Assembly (NCBI RefSeq): GCF_003050785.1
Contig: NZ_QAOH01000009.1
Span: forward strand, 80,598-144,597
DNA length: 64,000 bases
Reading direction: 5' to 3'
Origin: Celeribacter persicus
GTDB lineage: Bacteria; Pseudomonadota; Alphaproteobacteria; Rhodobacterales; Rhodobacteraceae
Shown here in pieces: positions 26,021-33,956 of the stretch (within the stretch, counting starts at the first letter, position 1; each line of letters begins with the position of its first letter). The position numbers were made by a program, and so were the translations under genes. The notes under the pieces were generated by a model. That model was given only the letters and a program-made list of their open reading frames with translations. It had not been told where the DNA came from and made no database searches.

Positions 26021-26227
26021 ATGCGCTGGTCCAGTATCGAAGACAAATGGTTCCGTTTCAAATCCAAGGCGAAACAGGAGTGGAGCGCCCTGAGCGAGGA
26101 ACAACTCGACGAAATCGCGGGGGACCGTGATCGTCTCGAATCCGAGATTGTCGCGACTTATGGCAAGACACCGGACGAGGTGCGCTTCGATGTGTCGAGC
26201 TGGAAAGAGCGGGTTGCTGCCGCCTGA
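26021..26227 (+). CDS. CsbD-like small stress protein, divergent copy
   Basis: A 68-residue, highly charged helical protein (WSSIEDKWFRFKSKAKQEW...). It aligns along its length with the next gene product: IEDKWFRFKSKAKQEWSAL matches VQGKWKELKGRIREEWGEL, and the ATYGKTPDEVR stretch matches QRYGKSKEEAR. CsbD proteins are abundant general-stress proteins of unknown biochemical role. AAGGAG precedes the start by six bases. The pair is separated by 68 bases and a second ribosome binding site, so the two are probably co-expressed paralogues. Confidence 0.75.
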   Translation: MRWSSIEDKWFRFKSKAKQEWSALSEEQLDEIAGDRDRLESEIVATYGKTPDEVRFDVSSWKERVAAA

Positions 26228-26295
26228 CGACTTGTCCCGGAACCTTGGGCGGGGGCGGGGCGTTTCCTTTCCAGACAGAGAAAGGAGGCTCTCAA

Positions 26296-26493
26296 ATGAA
26301 TTGGGACCAAGTTCAAGGCAAATGGAAAGAGCTGAAAGGCCGCATTCGTGAGGAATGGGGCGAACTGACCGACGACGATCTCGCGGAGGCCAAGGGCAAT
26401 CGCGAACAGCTCGAAGGCAAGATTCAGCAACGCTATGGCAAGAGCAAGGAAGAGGCCCGTGAGGCGGTGAACCGCTTTATCGACAAGCTCTGA
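26296..26493 (+). CDS. CsbD family stress protein
   Basis: A 65-residue cytoplasmic protein with the full CsbD profile: MNWDQVQGKWKELKGRIREE, then WGELTDDDLAEAKGNREQLE and QRYGKSKEEA. CsbD homologues rise under general stress and stationary phase in many bacteria. A strong ribosome binding site (AAAGGAGG) lies eight bases ahead, and an intrinsic terminator follows, both consistent with high expression. It is the second of two CsbD-like genes here. Confidence 0.92.
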   Translation: MNWDQVQGKWKELKGRIREEWGELTDDDLAEAKGNREQLEGKIQQRYGKSKEEAREAVNRFIDKL

Positions 26494-26513
26494 ACCTGTG
26501 ATGATGGCATGGA

Positions 26514-26538
26514 AACGCGCCCCAAGGGGCGCGTTTTT
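26514..26538 (+). terminator. Intrinsic terminator after the CsbD gene
   Basis: A 10-bp stem AACGCGCCCC / GGGGCGCGTT with a two-base centre, followed by TTT. It separates the CsbD gene from the convergent pirin gene. Confidence 0.85.
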
Positions 26539-26543
26539 GCGTG

Positions 26544-27461
26544 TCAGTGATCGCGCTGGTCGCGAATGAAGGTGCCGTTGTTCAGCTCCTGAAACGCCTG
26601 CATCAACTCTTCGCGGGTGTTCATCACGATCGGCCCGTGCCAAGCGACAGGCTCCTTGAGCGGTTGCCCGGAAATCAGCAGGAACCGCACGCCTTCGGGC
26701 CCACTGTTCACCACGATTTCATTGCCCGTGTCGAAATTCACCAAGGTCCGGTTGCCCGACATATCGCGGATGTTGATTTCTTCACCGTTAACCTCTTTCT
26801 CAACCCGCACACCGTAAGGTTTCGAGGCATCGCGGAAGGATGCGCTGCCGGCAAAGATATAGGCAAATGTGTTCGCATAAGTGTCGACCGGCAGAACCTT
26901 GCGCGTGTTCGGAGGCACGGAGATGTCGAGGTAAAGCGGATCGGCGGCGATCCCGTCGACCGGTCCGCGCTTGCCCCAGAACGTGCCGGTGACGATTTTC
27001 ACTTTGGTGCCATCGTCGTCGATGATTTCGGGAATATCGTGCGCCTCAATGTCCTGATAGCGCGGCGCGGTCATTTTCAGCGAGGAGGGCAGATTGGCCC
27101 AAAGCTGAAACCCGTGCATTTTGCCGGAGGCGTTCCCGCGTGGCATTTCCTGATGCATGATGCCGGAGCCTGCGGTCATCCATTGCACCGACCCTGCGCC
27201 CAAGACGCCCTTGTTGCCAAGGCTGTCGCCATGCTCGACCTCGCCGTCGAGCACATAGGTGATCGTCTCAATACCGCGATGCGGATGCCAGGGGAAACCT
27301 TTCTCATAAAACCGGGGATCGTCGTTGCGAAAGTCGTCGAACAACAAAAACGGATCGAACTCGCGCGGCTTGTGGAAACCGAATGCGCGGTAGAGATGCA
27401 CGCCCGCACCTTCGAGCGTGTATTGGCCTTCAGAGGTCGCTTTGATGGGGCGGAATGTCAT
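26544..27461 (-). CDS. Pirin family protein (bicupin)
   Basis: A 305-residue two-cupin protein. The N-terminal cupin holds the metal site WHPHRGIETITYVLDGEVEH (His-x-His, later His), with Glu provided by GIMHQEMP. Bacterial pirins act as quercetinases or as partners of metabolic enzymes; the fold alone does not decide. CAGGAG lies ahead of the start. It has its own transcript, convergent with the CsbD gene across a terminator. Confidence 0.9.
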   Translation of the reverse strand: MTFRPIKATSEGQYTLEGAGVHLYRAFGFHKPREFDPFLLFDDFRNDDPRFYEKGFPWHPHRGIETITYVLDGEVEHGDSLGNKGVLGAGSVQWMTAGSGIMHQEMPRGNASGKMHGFQLWANLPSSLKMTAPRYQDIEAHDIPEIIDDDGTKVKIVTGTFWGKRGPVDGIAADPLYLDISVPPNTRKVLPVDTYANTFAYIFAGSASFRDASKPYGVRVEKEVNGEEINIRDMSGNRTLVNFDTGNEIVVNSGPEGVRFLLISGQPLKEPVAWHGPIVMNTREELMQAFQELNNGTFIRDQRDH

Positions 27462-27566
27462 GGTGAGACTCCTGTGTCTGCTGTTGTCTCATCATGTGGG
27501 GATTTGTTTTGGTGCGTAAATAGATTTGCTTGAACTCGCTTTGTGCATGGCTGCACACATGGGGAT

Positions 27567-27591
27567 GAGTATTTTTCAGCACAAAGGAAAC
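27567..27591 (+). repeat. Dispersed intergenic motif, copy 4 (GCACAAAGGAAAC type)
   Basis: GAGTATTTTTCA then GCACAAAGGAAAC, upstream of the pirin gene. With the inverted copy at 27749-27772 it frames a 157-base interval holding a 36-codon ORF. Confidence 0.6.
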
Positions 27592-27596
27592 AGGCG

Positions 27597-27611
27597 TTAG
27601 GCGTGCGTTAA
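27597..27611. promoter_or_regulatory. CtrA-like TTAG-N7-TTAA site (weak)
   Basis: TTAG, seven bases, TTAA, with a further ATTAACAT right after it. It lies 45 bases ahead of a small ORF. One half-site deviates from the TTAA-N7-TTAA consensus and the context gives no CtrA link, so the confidence is low. Confidence 0.25.
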
Positions 27612-27655
27612 GATTAACATGGCATCATTCTGAAACGGTACAGGCTGGAGAGCCG

Positions 27656-27766
27656 ATGACCGTGCACGAAGGAGACGCCCTGACCCGTGGGCCGAAATCC
27701 CTTCCGGAGACGCCACAGCGCCACGTACCGGCGGTCAGGGCGCATTTCGTTTCCTTTGTGCTATAA
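27656..27766 (+). CDS. Possible 36-residue small protein
   Basis: An ORF of 36 codons starting MTVHEGDALTRGPKSL, with GGAG eight bases upstream. It ends inside the inverted copy of the dispersed motif. No signal peptide, TM segment or known family is visible. It lies in the 339-base gap between the pirin and panB genes, which contains no other gene. It may be chance; a short transcript framed by the two inverted motifs and the terminator at 27780 is the other reading. Confidence 0.22.
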   Translation: MTVHEGDALTRGPKSLPETPQRHVPAVRAHFVSFVL

Positions 27767-27772
27767 ATACTC
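27749..27772 (-). repeat. Dispersed intergenic motif, copy 5 (GCACAAAGGAAAC type, inverted)
   Basis: On the minus strand GAGTATTTATA then GCACAAAGGAAAC. Inverted relative to copy 4. Confidence 0.6.
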
Positions 27773-27779
27773 AAAGGAA

Positions 27780-27797
27780 AGCGCCCCTAAGGGCGCT
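27780..27797. terminator. Short GC-rich hairpin before the panB stop
   Basis: AGCGCCC and GGGCGCT form a 7-bp stem with CTAA as loop. It sits three bases from the panB stop on the other strand and may end both transcripts. Confidence 0.6.
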
Positions 27798-27800
27798 GTC

Positions 27801-28625
27801 TCATTTCTTGTTCGAACCGTAGACATTATCCGGCGTCGGGAAGGCGCGGGATTTGACGTCTTCGGCATAAGAGGCGATGGCGTCCTCGATGGCTGCGCCG
27901 ACGGCCCCGAATTTCTTGACGAATTTCGGCACCCAGTCGTTCAGGCCCAGCATATCTTCCATCACGAGGATTTGCCCGTCACAGGTTTTCGAGGCGCCGA
28001 TGCCGATGGTGGGCACGTCGATGGCCTTGGTGATCTTGTCGGCAAGCGGTTCAACCACCCCCTCGACCACCACGGCAAAAGCGCCGGCTTCCGCTACGGC
28101 AACAGCATCGTCGATGTGGAACTGCCAAGTGTCTTCGTCACGGCCCTGGGTCTTGAACCCGCCCATGATATTGGTCGATTGCGGTGTGAGGCCGATGTGC
28201 GCCATCACCGGAATACCGCGCTCAGACAGGAACTTGATAGTCTCCGCCATGCGCGCGCCGCCTTCGAGTTTGACAGCCTGACACTGGGTTTCCTTCATGA
28301 TCTTCGCGGCATTGCGGAAGGCCTGCGAGGGGCTTTCCTCATAGGAGCCGAAGGGCATGTCTACTACGACAAGCGCGCGTTTGGTACCGCGCACCACGGC
28401 CTTGCCATGCATGATCATCAGTTCCAGAGATACGCCCACGGTGCTTTCCATGCCGTGCATCACCATGCCGAGGCTGTCGCCCACCAGTAGGAAATCACAG
28501 TATTTTTCCGCAATCGCGGCAGTGTGGGCGTGATAGGCGGTCAAAGAGACGATGGGATCACCACCCTTGCGCGCACGGATTTGTGGCACGGTCATGCGGC
28601 GGATGGTTTCGGTTTGGCTGGACAT
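27801..28625 (-). CDS. panB: 3-methyl-2-oxobutanoate hydroxymethyltransferase
   Basis: A 274-residue TIM-barrel enzyme that transfers a hydroxymethyl group from methylenetetrahydrofolate to ketoisovalerate, giving ketopantoate. Family motifs are clear: [24 protein letters not shown] with the metal-binding Asp, [28 protein letters not shown] and the [20 protein letters not shown] active-site block. AGGAGG lies ahead of the start. It is the second gene of a leftward panC-panB operon with a 37-base gap. Confidence 0.97.
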   Translation of the reverse strand: MSSQTETIRRMTVPQIRARKGGDPIVSLTAYHAHTAAIAEKYCDFLLVGDSLGMVMHGMESTVGVSLELMIMHGKAVVRGTKRALVVVDMPFGSYEESPSQAFRNAAKIMKETQCQAVKLEGGARMAETIKFLSERGIPVMAHIGLTPQSTNIMGGFKTQGRDEDTWQFHIDDAVAVAEAGAFAVVVEGVVEPLADKITKAIDVPTIGIGASKTCDGQILVMEDMLGLNDWVPKFVKKFGAVGAAIEDAIASYAEDVKSRAFPTPDNVYGSNKK

Positions 28626-28662
28626 GACGTTTCCTCCTCAGGCGGGGTTCGCGACCCTCTCC

Positions 28663-29511
28663 TTACATGGGGTCTGCGACCCGTTGGTCGATCAGTAGCA
28701 CATTGCCGAAACGCGCCGCCAGCAGGATCACCACGGGGCGGGTGATCGGGCCGGGCACTTCGGCAAGGGTTTCGGCGTCGCGCACATCGACGCTCTCAAG
28801 CTTGGCGCGCGGTTCGCGGGCGATGAACTCGCGGATTTCCTCTTCGAGACCGGGGCCGGTGCGCCCGTCGGAGACCTCGTAATCGGCAAAGGCCAATGCC
28901 TTGTTCAGCACCAGCGCGGCCTGCCGGTCTTCGGGCGTGAGCCGCACGTTGCGCGACGACATGGCGAGCCCGTCGACCTCGCGCACGGTCGGCACGCCGG
29001 TGATCTCGATGGGCATATCCAGATCGCGCACCATGGTCTTGATGACCTGAAGTTGTTGGTAATCTTTTTCTCCGAAAAATGCCTTGTCCGCGCCGGTGAT
29101 ATTGAAAAGCTTGGTCACAACGGTGCAGACGCCCTTGAAATGACCCGGACGCAAAGCCCCCATGAGCACCTTGTCGAGCTCTTCGGTGAGGACTGTGGTC
29201 TGTTTCAGAGGATGGTACATTTCTTCGACGGAGGGGCAGAACACGGCATCGACGTCTTCGGCCTCCAGCATCGCGAAATCGTGGGTCTCATCGCGCGGAT
29301 AGGCGTCGAGATCGGCGGCCTCGCCGAATTGGGTCGGGTTGACGAAGATCGACACCACGACGCGGTCGGCATTGGCCTTGGCGGTGCGTACCAGTGTCAT
29401 GTGACCTTCGTGCAGGTAGCCCATGGTCGGCACCAGAGCGACCGTCTCGCCCGTTGCCTGAAAGGCTTTGACCGTCTCGCGGATGTCCTGTTTTGTCCGG
29501 CAGATTTTCAA
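28663..29511 (-). CDS. panC: Pantothenate synthetase
   Basis: A 282-residue ligase that joins pantoate and beta-alanine with ATP. The nucleotide motif MGYLHEGHMTLV, PTQFGEAADLDAYPR and the KMSKS-like loop SSRNVRL are present. The longer frame adds 37 unconserved residues; the start is placed at the TTG at 29511 because GGGAGG lies about seven bases upstream, and the product then opens KICRTKQDIRETV, as in the family. It is the first gene of panC-panB. Confidence 0.94.
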   Translation of the reverse strand: MKICRTKQDIRETVKAFQATGETVALVPTMGYLHEGHMTLVRTAKANADRVVVSIFVNPTQFGEAADLDAYPRDETHDFAMLEAEDVDAVFCPSVEEMYHPLKQTTVLTEELDKVLMGALRPGHFKGVCTVVTKLFNITGADKAFFGEKDYQQLQVIKTMVRDLDMPIEITGVPTVREVDGLAMSSRNVRLTPEDRQAALVLNKALAFADYEVSDGRTGPGLEEEIREFIAREPRAKLESVDVRDAETLAEVPGPITRPVVILLAARFGNVLLIDQRVADPM

Positions 29512-29694
29512 TGTCAGCCCTCCCGAAGCCTGCATTCGGGCGGAGACTACAAATTGCGCAGAGCGGCGTCCAGCGCATCCGTCCTGTGCGGCTTTAACCC
29601 TTTTTCCACCGAATATCCGCAAGCTTACCGCATTTCTGACAGGTTTCGTTGCGATTTTGGCAACGGTAATAAGTCATTGGGCGGGATTGTAACC

Positions 29695-30189
29695 ATGGGA
29701 ATATTTGGAAAAATACTCATTACCTTAAGCTGTGCGGTCGGAATCGTGATGTCTTTGCTGGCCTATCTGCATTATTCGCATATGCAGGCTGAGACGAGGG
29801 AGGCCGTGGCGCAGAATGTGGTGATCAGCGACAGCTATGTGCGTCGCAAGGCGCAGGAGGACGAGTTGCCGACCCTGTCGACGATGCGTGTCGCAGCACC
29901 GAAAAACGGGTCGGAAGCACGCAGTTTCGAGATTGAGCATGTCGATGAGACGGCCGGGACCGGTCAGATCGTGTGGGACGATGGCACGGGCGAGATGGCG
30001 GAGTACAGCGCGGAGCCGGAGGTTCCCGAGGTTCCGGGGCCGCCGGAAGATGCCGGGATCGGGGAGCTTGCCATGTACTATTTCGAACGGCTCAGTGCCT
30101 GGTTGTTTGGGGAACGCGAAGAAACGATCGAAATGGATTGCAAGACCAAGCGCGACGGCGGCAAGGTCTGTTCGGTCACACGCGGCTGA
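29695..30189 (+). CDS. Hypothetical single-TM acidic protein
   Basis: A 164-residue protein with one N-terminal TM helix (about 6-26) and a mostly acidic, proline-rich periplasmic part (EPEVPEVPGPPEDAG), ending with a basic, cysteine-containing tail (MDCKTKRDGGKVCSVTRG). No domain is recognised. The start is the ATG at 29695; the ribosome binding site is weak. It is divergent from panC and has a terminator just after the gene, so it is transcribed alone. Confidence 0.6.
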   Translation: MGIFGKILITLSCAVGIVMSLLAYLHYSHMQAETREAVAQNVVISDSYVRRKAQEDELPTLSTMRVAAPKNGSEARSFEIEHVDETAGTGQIVWDDGTGEMAEYSAEPEVPEVPGPPEDAGIGELAMYYFERLSAWLFGEREETIEMDCKTKRDGGKVCSVTRG

Positions 30190-30210
30190 GCATCCTGAAC
30201 GAGTATTGAA

Positions 30211-30241
30211 AAAGGCGCGGAGGAAATCCTCTCGCGCCTTT
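30211..30241. terminator. Intrinsic terminator between convergent genes
   Basis: AAAGGCGCG-GAGG pairs with CCTC-TCGCGCCTTT with a short AAAT loop. It serves the hypothetical gene on the left and the CMD gene on the right. Confidence 0.75.
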
Positions 30242-30267
30242 CGTCTCTACCGCTCGTCAGACCTGTC

Positions 30268-30621
30268 TCAGCTTGCGGGAAGCCCGACCTCTGCCAATTC
30301 GTCCCAACATTCCAGTGCCTTGGCGGCATACATCAGGACCGGGCCGCCGCCCATCTGGACGTTCATGGCGAGCATTTCCGTGAGCTCTTCACGCGTGCCG
30401 CCGTATTTCATCAGGGCTTCGACGTGAAAGCCGACACAGGGTTCGCAGCGCACGGCAACCGCGATGGCCGTGGCCAGCAATTCCTTGGTCTTGTGATCCA
30501 GCGCATCACCTTCGAGTGCGGCTTTTGACAGAGCCCCAAAGCCCGCGGGGATATTCTTGTTGGCCTTGTTCAGGGCCCGCAACGCATTGCGCATGCTTTC
30601 GTTCTTTTCAACCCAGGACAT
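30268..30621 (-). CDS. Carboxymuconolactone decarboxylase / AhpD-like protein
   Basis: A 117-residue all-helical CMD-family protein. The redox motif is seen as CEPC (Cys59, Cys62) followed by His66, the arrangement of AhpD, so a peroxidase or disulfide-relay role is more likely than gamma-carboxymuconolactone decarboxylation. The start is the ATG at 30621 (GGAGAC upstream); the longer frame is not conserved in style. It lies between the purine operon's terminator and a convergent hypothetical gene. Confidence 0.85.
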   Translation of the reverse strand: MSWVEKNESMRNALRALNKANKNIPAGFGALSKAALEGDALDHKTKELLATAIAVAVRCEPCVGFHVEALMKYGGTREELTEMLAMNVQMGGGPVLMYAAKALECWDELAEVGLPAS

Positions 30622-30751
30622 GGGGGTCTCCTTGTTCGCGTGTCGTTGATTGGCAGTCTTTTGCATATGCAGCATGGCGCGACTTTGATCCCGGTCAAAC
30701 GTATTCTGGTGCGACCTTTGCCAGAGGCCGCGTGACGTTGCGCGGATATGA

Positions 30752-30780
30752 CAAAAGGCCCGCGCAGGATGCACGGGCCT
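30752..30780 (-). terminator. Intrinsic terminator of the purine operon
   Basis: On the minus strand AGGCCCGTGC pairs with GCGCGGGCCT (one G-U pair) around ATCCT, followed by TTTT. It ends the leftward transcript after the binding-protein gene. Confidence 0.85.
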
Positions 30781-30822
30781 CGTTTGTGGCCGGACGTCTG
30801 TCAGACCCTGTTTGGTTCCCGA

Positions 30823-31905
30823 TTACTGCGGGATTTCGCCGGTCAGACCTTCGATATAGAAGTTCATCCCTGCGAGCGTACCGTCGTCGGCCACTTCGCC
30901 CTCGGCCAGCCAGACGGAGCCATCCTGTTTGTTGATCGGGCCAGTGAACGGGTGGTATTCGCCGGAGGAGATCGACGCAGTGAGTGCTTCGGCTCCCGCT
31001 TTCACGTCCGCCGGTACGGCGGAGGAAATCTCGCCGATACCGACCATGCCAGCACCAATGCCGTCCCAAGTGTTATCAGACTCCCAGGTGCCGTCGATCA
31101 CGGCCTGAACGCGCTCGATGTAATAAGGCGCCCATTCGTCGATGATGGACGAGATGCGCGGCATCGGGCCGAACTCGGCCATGTCGGCCGCCTGACCGAA
31201 AGTGTAGACGTTGCCCGCCTTCTGCGCGGTGATCTGTGGTGCAGTCGAGTCGGTGTGCTGAAGCACGACATCAATGCCCTGGTCGATCATGGCTTGTGCC
31301 GCGTCGGCCTCTTTCGCCGGGTCGAACCAGGTGTTCAGCCAGACAACGGACATTTCCACATCCGGGTTCTCTTTCTTGGCGTGCAGGAAAGACGAGTTGA
31401 TGCCGCGGATCACTTCCGGGATCGGGAAGGAGCCGATGTAGCCGATCTTGTTCGACTTGGTCATATGACCGGCGAGGTAGCCCTCGACCGCGCGACCTTC
31501 ATAGAAGCGGGCGGAGTAAACACCGACGTTCGGCGCAGTTTTATAGCCGGTGGCGTGTTCGAATTTCACATCCGGGAATTTGGCGGCGACGTTGATTGTC
31601 TGATCCATATAGCCAAAGGAGGTGGTGAAGATGATGTCGGCGCCCGACAGGGCCATCTGGGTCATCACGCGTTCGGCGTCGGGACCTTCAGGCACGCTTT
31701 CCTGTTCGACGATCTCAACGGCATCGCCGAAATGCTCGGCCATGACCATGGCGGCCTCATGGTGGTGCTGGGACCAGCCGCCGTCGTTTTTCGGACCGAC
31801 ATAGATGAAGCCGACTTTCACCGGATCGGCGGCAAAGGACGGGAAAGCCGCCCCCAGAGCCAAAGCGGAGGCCGCGGCAGCGGTCAGCAGAGTTCTACGT
31901 TTCAT
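30823..31905 (-). CDS. BMP family ABC transporter substrate-binding protein (purine nucleoside type)
   Basis: A 360-residue periplasmic binding protein with a signal peptide (MKRRTLLTAAAASALALG, cleavage near SFAA). The mature part has the basic-membrane-protein (PnrA/Med-like) fold: VKVGFIYVGPKNDGGWSQ near the N-terminus, then IIFTTSFGYMDQTINVA and VVLQHTDSTAPQ. Characterised BMP proteins bind purine nucleosides. It ends a seven-gene leftward operon, 39 bases after the permease, and has its own ribosome binding site. The binding of a base or nucleoside is inferred from XdhABC in the same operon. Confidence 0.9.
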   Translation of the reverse strand: MKRRTLLTAAAASALALGAAFPSFAADPVKVGFIYVGPKNDGGWSQHHHEAAMVMAEHFGDAVEIVEQESVPEGPDAERVMTQMALSGADIIFTTSFGYMDQTINVAAKFPDVKFEHATGYKTAPNVGVYSARFYEGRAVEGYLAGHMTKSNKIGYIGSFPIPEVIRGINSSFLHAKKENPDVEMSVVWLNTWFDPAKEADAAQAMIDQGIDVVLQHTDSTAPQITAQKAGNVYTFGQAADMAEFGPMPRISSIIDEWAPYYIERVQAVIDGTWESDNTWDGIGAGMVGIGEISSAVPADVKAGAEALTASISSGEYHPFTGPINKQDGSVWLAEGEVADDGTLAGMNFYIEGLTGEIPQ

Positions 31906-31944
31906 TGGAATAGTCTCCCCTGTTGGAATATATCCCCGTGAGGT

Positions 31945-32871
31945 TCACGAGGTGTGGAAAATTCGCCCGAGCATCGCAGGGGCACTGGTGGCACCATGAC
32001 GTCGGGCGGAAATGACGACAAGAACCAGAATGGTCGCAAGGAAAGGCGACATGGACAAAAGCTCCACCGGAACTTTCGCACCCGCCGCCTGAAGGTTGAG
32101 TTGCAATACGGTGATACCACCGAACAGATAGGCGCCGATCAGCACCCGCCCCGCCCGCCAACTCGCGAAGACCACGATAGCAAGTGCGATCCAGCCAATG
32201 CCCGCCGTAATGCCATCGGTCCATTGCGGCACACGCACGAGGCTGATGTAGGCCCCACCAAGACCGGCCATGGCGCCGCCAAAGCCGATGGCGGCAAAGC
32301 GCACGGCCTTGACCTTGTAACCAAGTGCATGGGCGGCGGTGTGGTTTTCACCGACTGCGCGCAGGATGAGACCGGCACGGGTGAATTTCAGGAAGGCCCA
32401 GATCACGACCACCATGATCAGCGAGAGATAGACGATGGCGTCATGTTGGAAAATCACCGGTCCGATCACCGGAATGTTTTCCAGCACCGGGATGTTCATG
32501 TCCGGCATGCGCGGGGGTGACATGCCCTGATAATTCTGGCCGAGAAGGGAGGCGAGGCCGGTGCCCAGAAGCGTCAGCGCGAGACCGGCGGGGACCTGCG
32601 TCGTGAGAAAGATCTGGGTCAGGAGGCCAAACAGCATCGACAGGGCCGCACCGCCCGCGGCGGCGGCGACAAAGCCCATGGTGGGCGACTGTGTCTCGAT
32701 TGCGGCGATGAAACCACAGACCGCGCCGAAGATCATCATACCCTCGACACCGAGGTTCAGAACGCCGGATTTCTCCGTCACCATCTCGCCCAGAGCGGCC
32801 AAAAGGATGGGGGTCGAGGCCACCATGAGCGAAGCCAGAAGGACGACGGGGTTGATCGAACCGAAATCCAT
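31945..32871 (-). CDS. Nucleoside-type ABC transporter permease (BPD/YufQ-like)
   Basis: A 308-residue inner-membrane permease with about eight to nine helices. The family signature GVLNLGVEGMMIFGAVCGF is clear at 36-54, and the EAA-like loop GYKVKAVRF follows in the second half. It pairs with the adjacent larger permease to form the channel. The start shares one base with the upstream stop (TAATG), so it is translationally coupled. Confidence 0.92.
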   Translation of the reverse strand: MDFGSINPVVLLASLMVASTPILLAALGEMVTEKSGVLNLGVEGMMIFGAVCGFIAAIETQSPTMGFVAAAAGGAALSMLFGLLTQIFLTTQVPAGLALTLLGTGLASLLGQNYQGMSPPRMPDMNIPVLENIPVIGPVIFQHDAIVYLSLIMVVVIWAFLKFTRAGLILRAVGENHTAAHALGYKVKAVRFAAIGFGGAMAGLGGAYISLVRVPQWTDGITAGIGWIALAIVVFASWRAGRVLIGAYLFGGITVLQLNLQAAGAKVPVELLSMSPFLATILVLVVISARRHGATSAPAMLGRIFHTS

Positions 32872-33956
32872 TATGCGGCCTCCCGGTTGACGAGGATGAT
32901 GCGGTAATTCACCACCAGATCCATGGCGAGCAGGATCATCAGGAGCATGCCCTGAAACACCTGAATGGCGGCGGAGGGCAGGCCGAGCATGAATTGTGCC
33001 AGCTCCCCGCCGATGAAGGTGAGCGCCAGCAAAAGCCCGGCCAGCAGGATGCCGATGGGGTTCAAGCGCCCGAGGAATGCGACGATGATGGCGGTAAAAC
33101 CATAGCCTGCGCCGAAGTCGATGGAGATTTGACCGGCGGGACCGGTGACTTCGAAGAGGCCTGCGAGACCGGCGAGCGCGCCCGCTGTGCCGAGGCAGAA
33201 CATCACCAGAAGCTTGTCCTTGACCCCCGCGAACCGGGCGGCGCGCGGACTTTCGCCGGTGAGGCGAATTTGGAAACCGAGCATGTGTTTGTTCAAAAGC
33301 ACATAGGCAGCAACCACCGCGCCCAGGGCTGCGACAACGCCCCAATGCGCGCCGGTGCCGGGGATCAGTTCGGGGTTCGACAGCCATGGAATCTGGCTGA
33401 GATTGCGCGATCCGGGGAAGCCGTTGCCCTCTGGGTTGCGCAGGAAGCCGAGTGCTGCGGAGGCGAGGATTTGTTCGGCCACATAGACCAGCATCAGAGA
33501 GACGAGAATTTCGTTGGTGTTGAAACGGGTTTTGAGGATGGCGGGGATCATTGCCCAGAGAAAGCCGCCCAAAGCCCCCGCGATGACCATGGCGGGGAAA
33601 ATCCACCAGGCCTCAAGCGGGTAAAGCGCGAGACCGACCGAGGCACCCGTGATGGCGCCCATGATGTATTGACCTTCCGCGCCGATGTTCCAAATGCCCG
33701 CCTTGAAGCCGATCGACAGGCCGATGGCGATCAGGATCAGCGGTCCGGCTTTGACTAGAAGCTGAGGTCGGGAATAGGCGGCGAACTGTTCGTTGAACAA
33801 CGGGTCCCAGAAAATGGTGCGGATTGCCGCAACCGGGTCTTTGCCCATGGCGGCGAATAGGAGGCCCCCGAGGATCATGGTCAGGATGACGGCGAAAATC
33901 GGCGTGGCGATGGTCCAGAATTTCGAAGGTTCGGGGCGTTTGACGATGGCGATCAT
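32871..33956 (-). CDS. Nucleoside-type ABC transporter permease (YufP-like)
   Basis: A 361-residue permease with an N-terminal TM and the family signature KAGIWNIGAEGQYIMGAI in the first third, and GESPRAARFAGV as coupling loop. It is the first of the two permeases and overlaps the ATPase stop by four bases (ATGA). Together with the ATPase and the BMP protein it makes a complete CUT2-like nucleoside importer. Confidence 0.93.
   Translation of the reverse strand: MIAIVKRPEPSKFWTIATPIFAVILTMILGGLLFAAMGKDPVAAIRTIFWDPLFNEQFAAYSRPQLLVKAGPLILIAIGLSIGFKAGIWNIGAEGQYIMGAITGASVGLALYPLEAWWIFPAMVIAGALGGFLWAMIPAILKTRFNTNEILVSLMLVYVAEQILASAALGFLRNPEGNGFPGSRNLSQIPWLSNPELIPGTGAHWGVVAALGAVVAAYVLLNKHMLGFQIRLTGESPRAARFAGVKDKLLVMFCLGTAGALAGLAGLFEVTGPAGQISIDFGAGYGFTAIIVAFLGRLNPIGILLAGLLLALTFIGGELAQFMLGLPSAAIQVFQGMLLMILLAMDLVVNYRIILVNREAA

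Noticed and set aside
30823..31905. Binding protein as a surface antigen (basic membrane protein of Borrelia)
   Set aside because: The family name comes from the antigen, but the operon has ATPase and two permeases, so it is an ABC binding protein.
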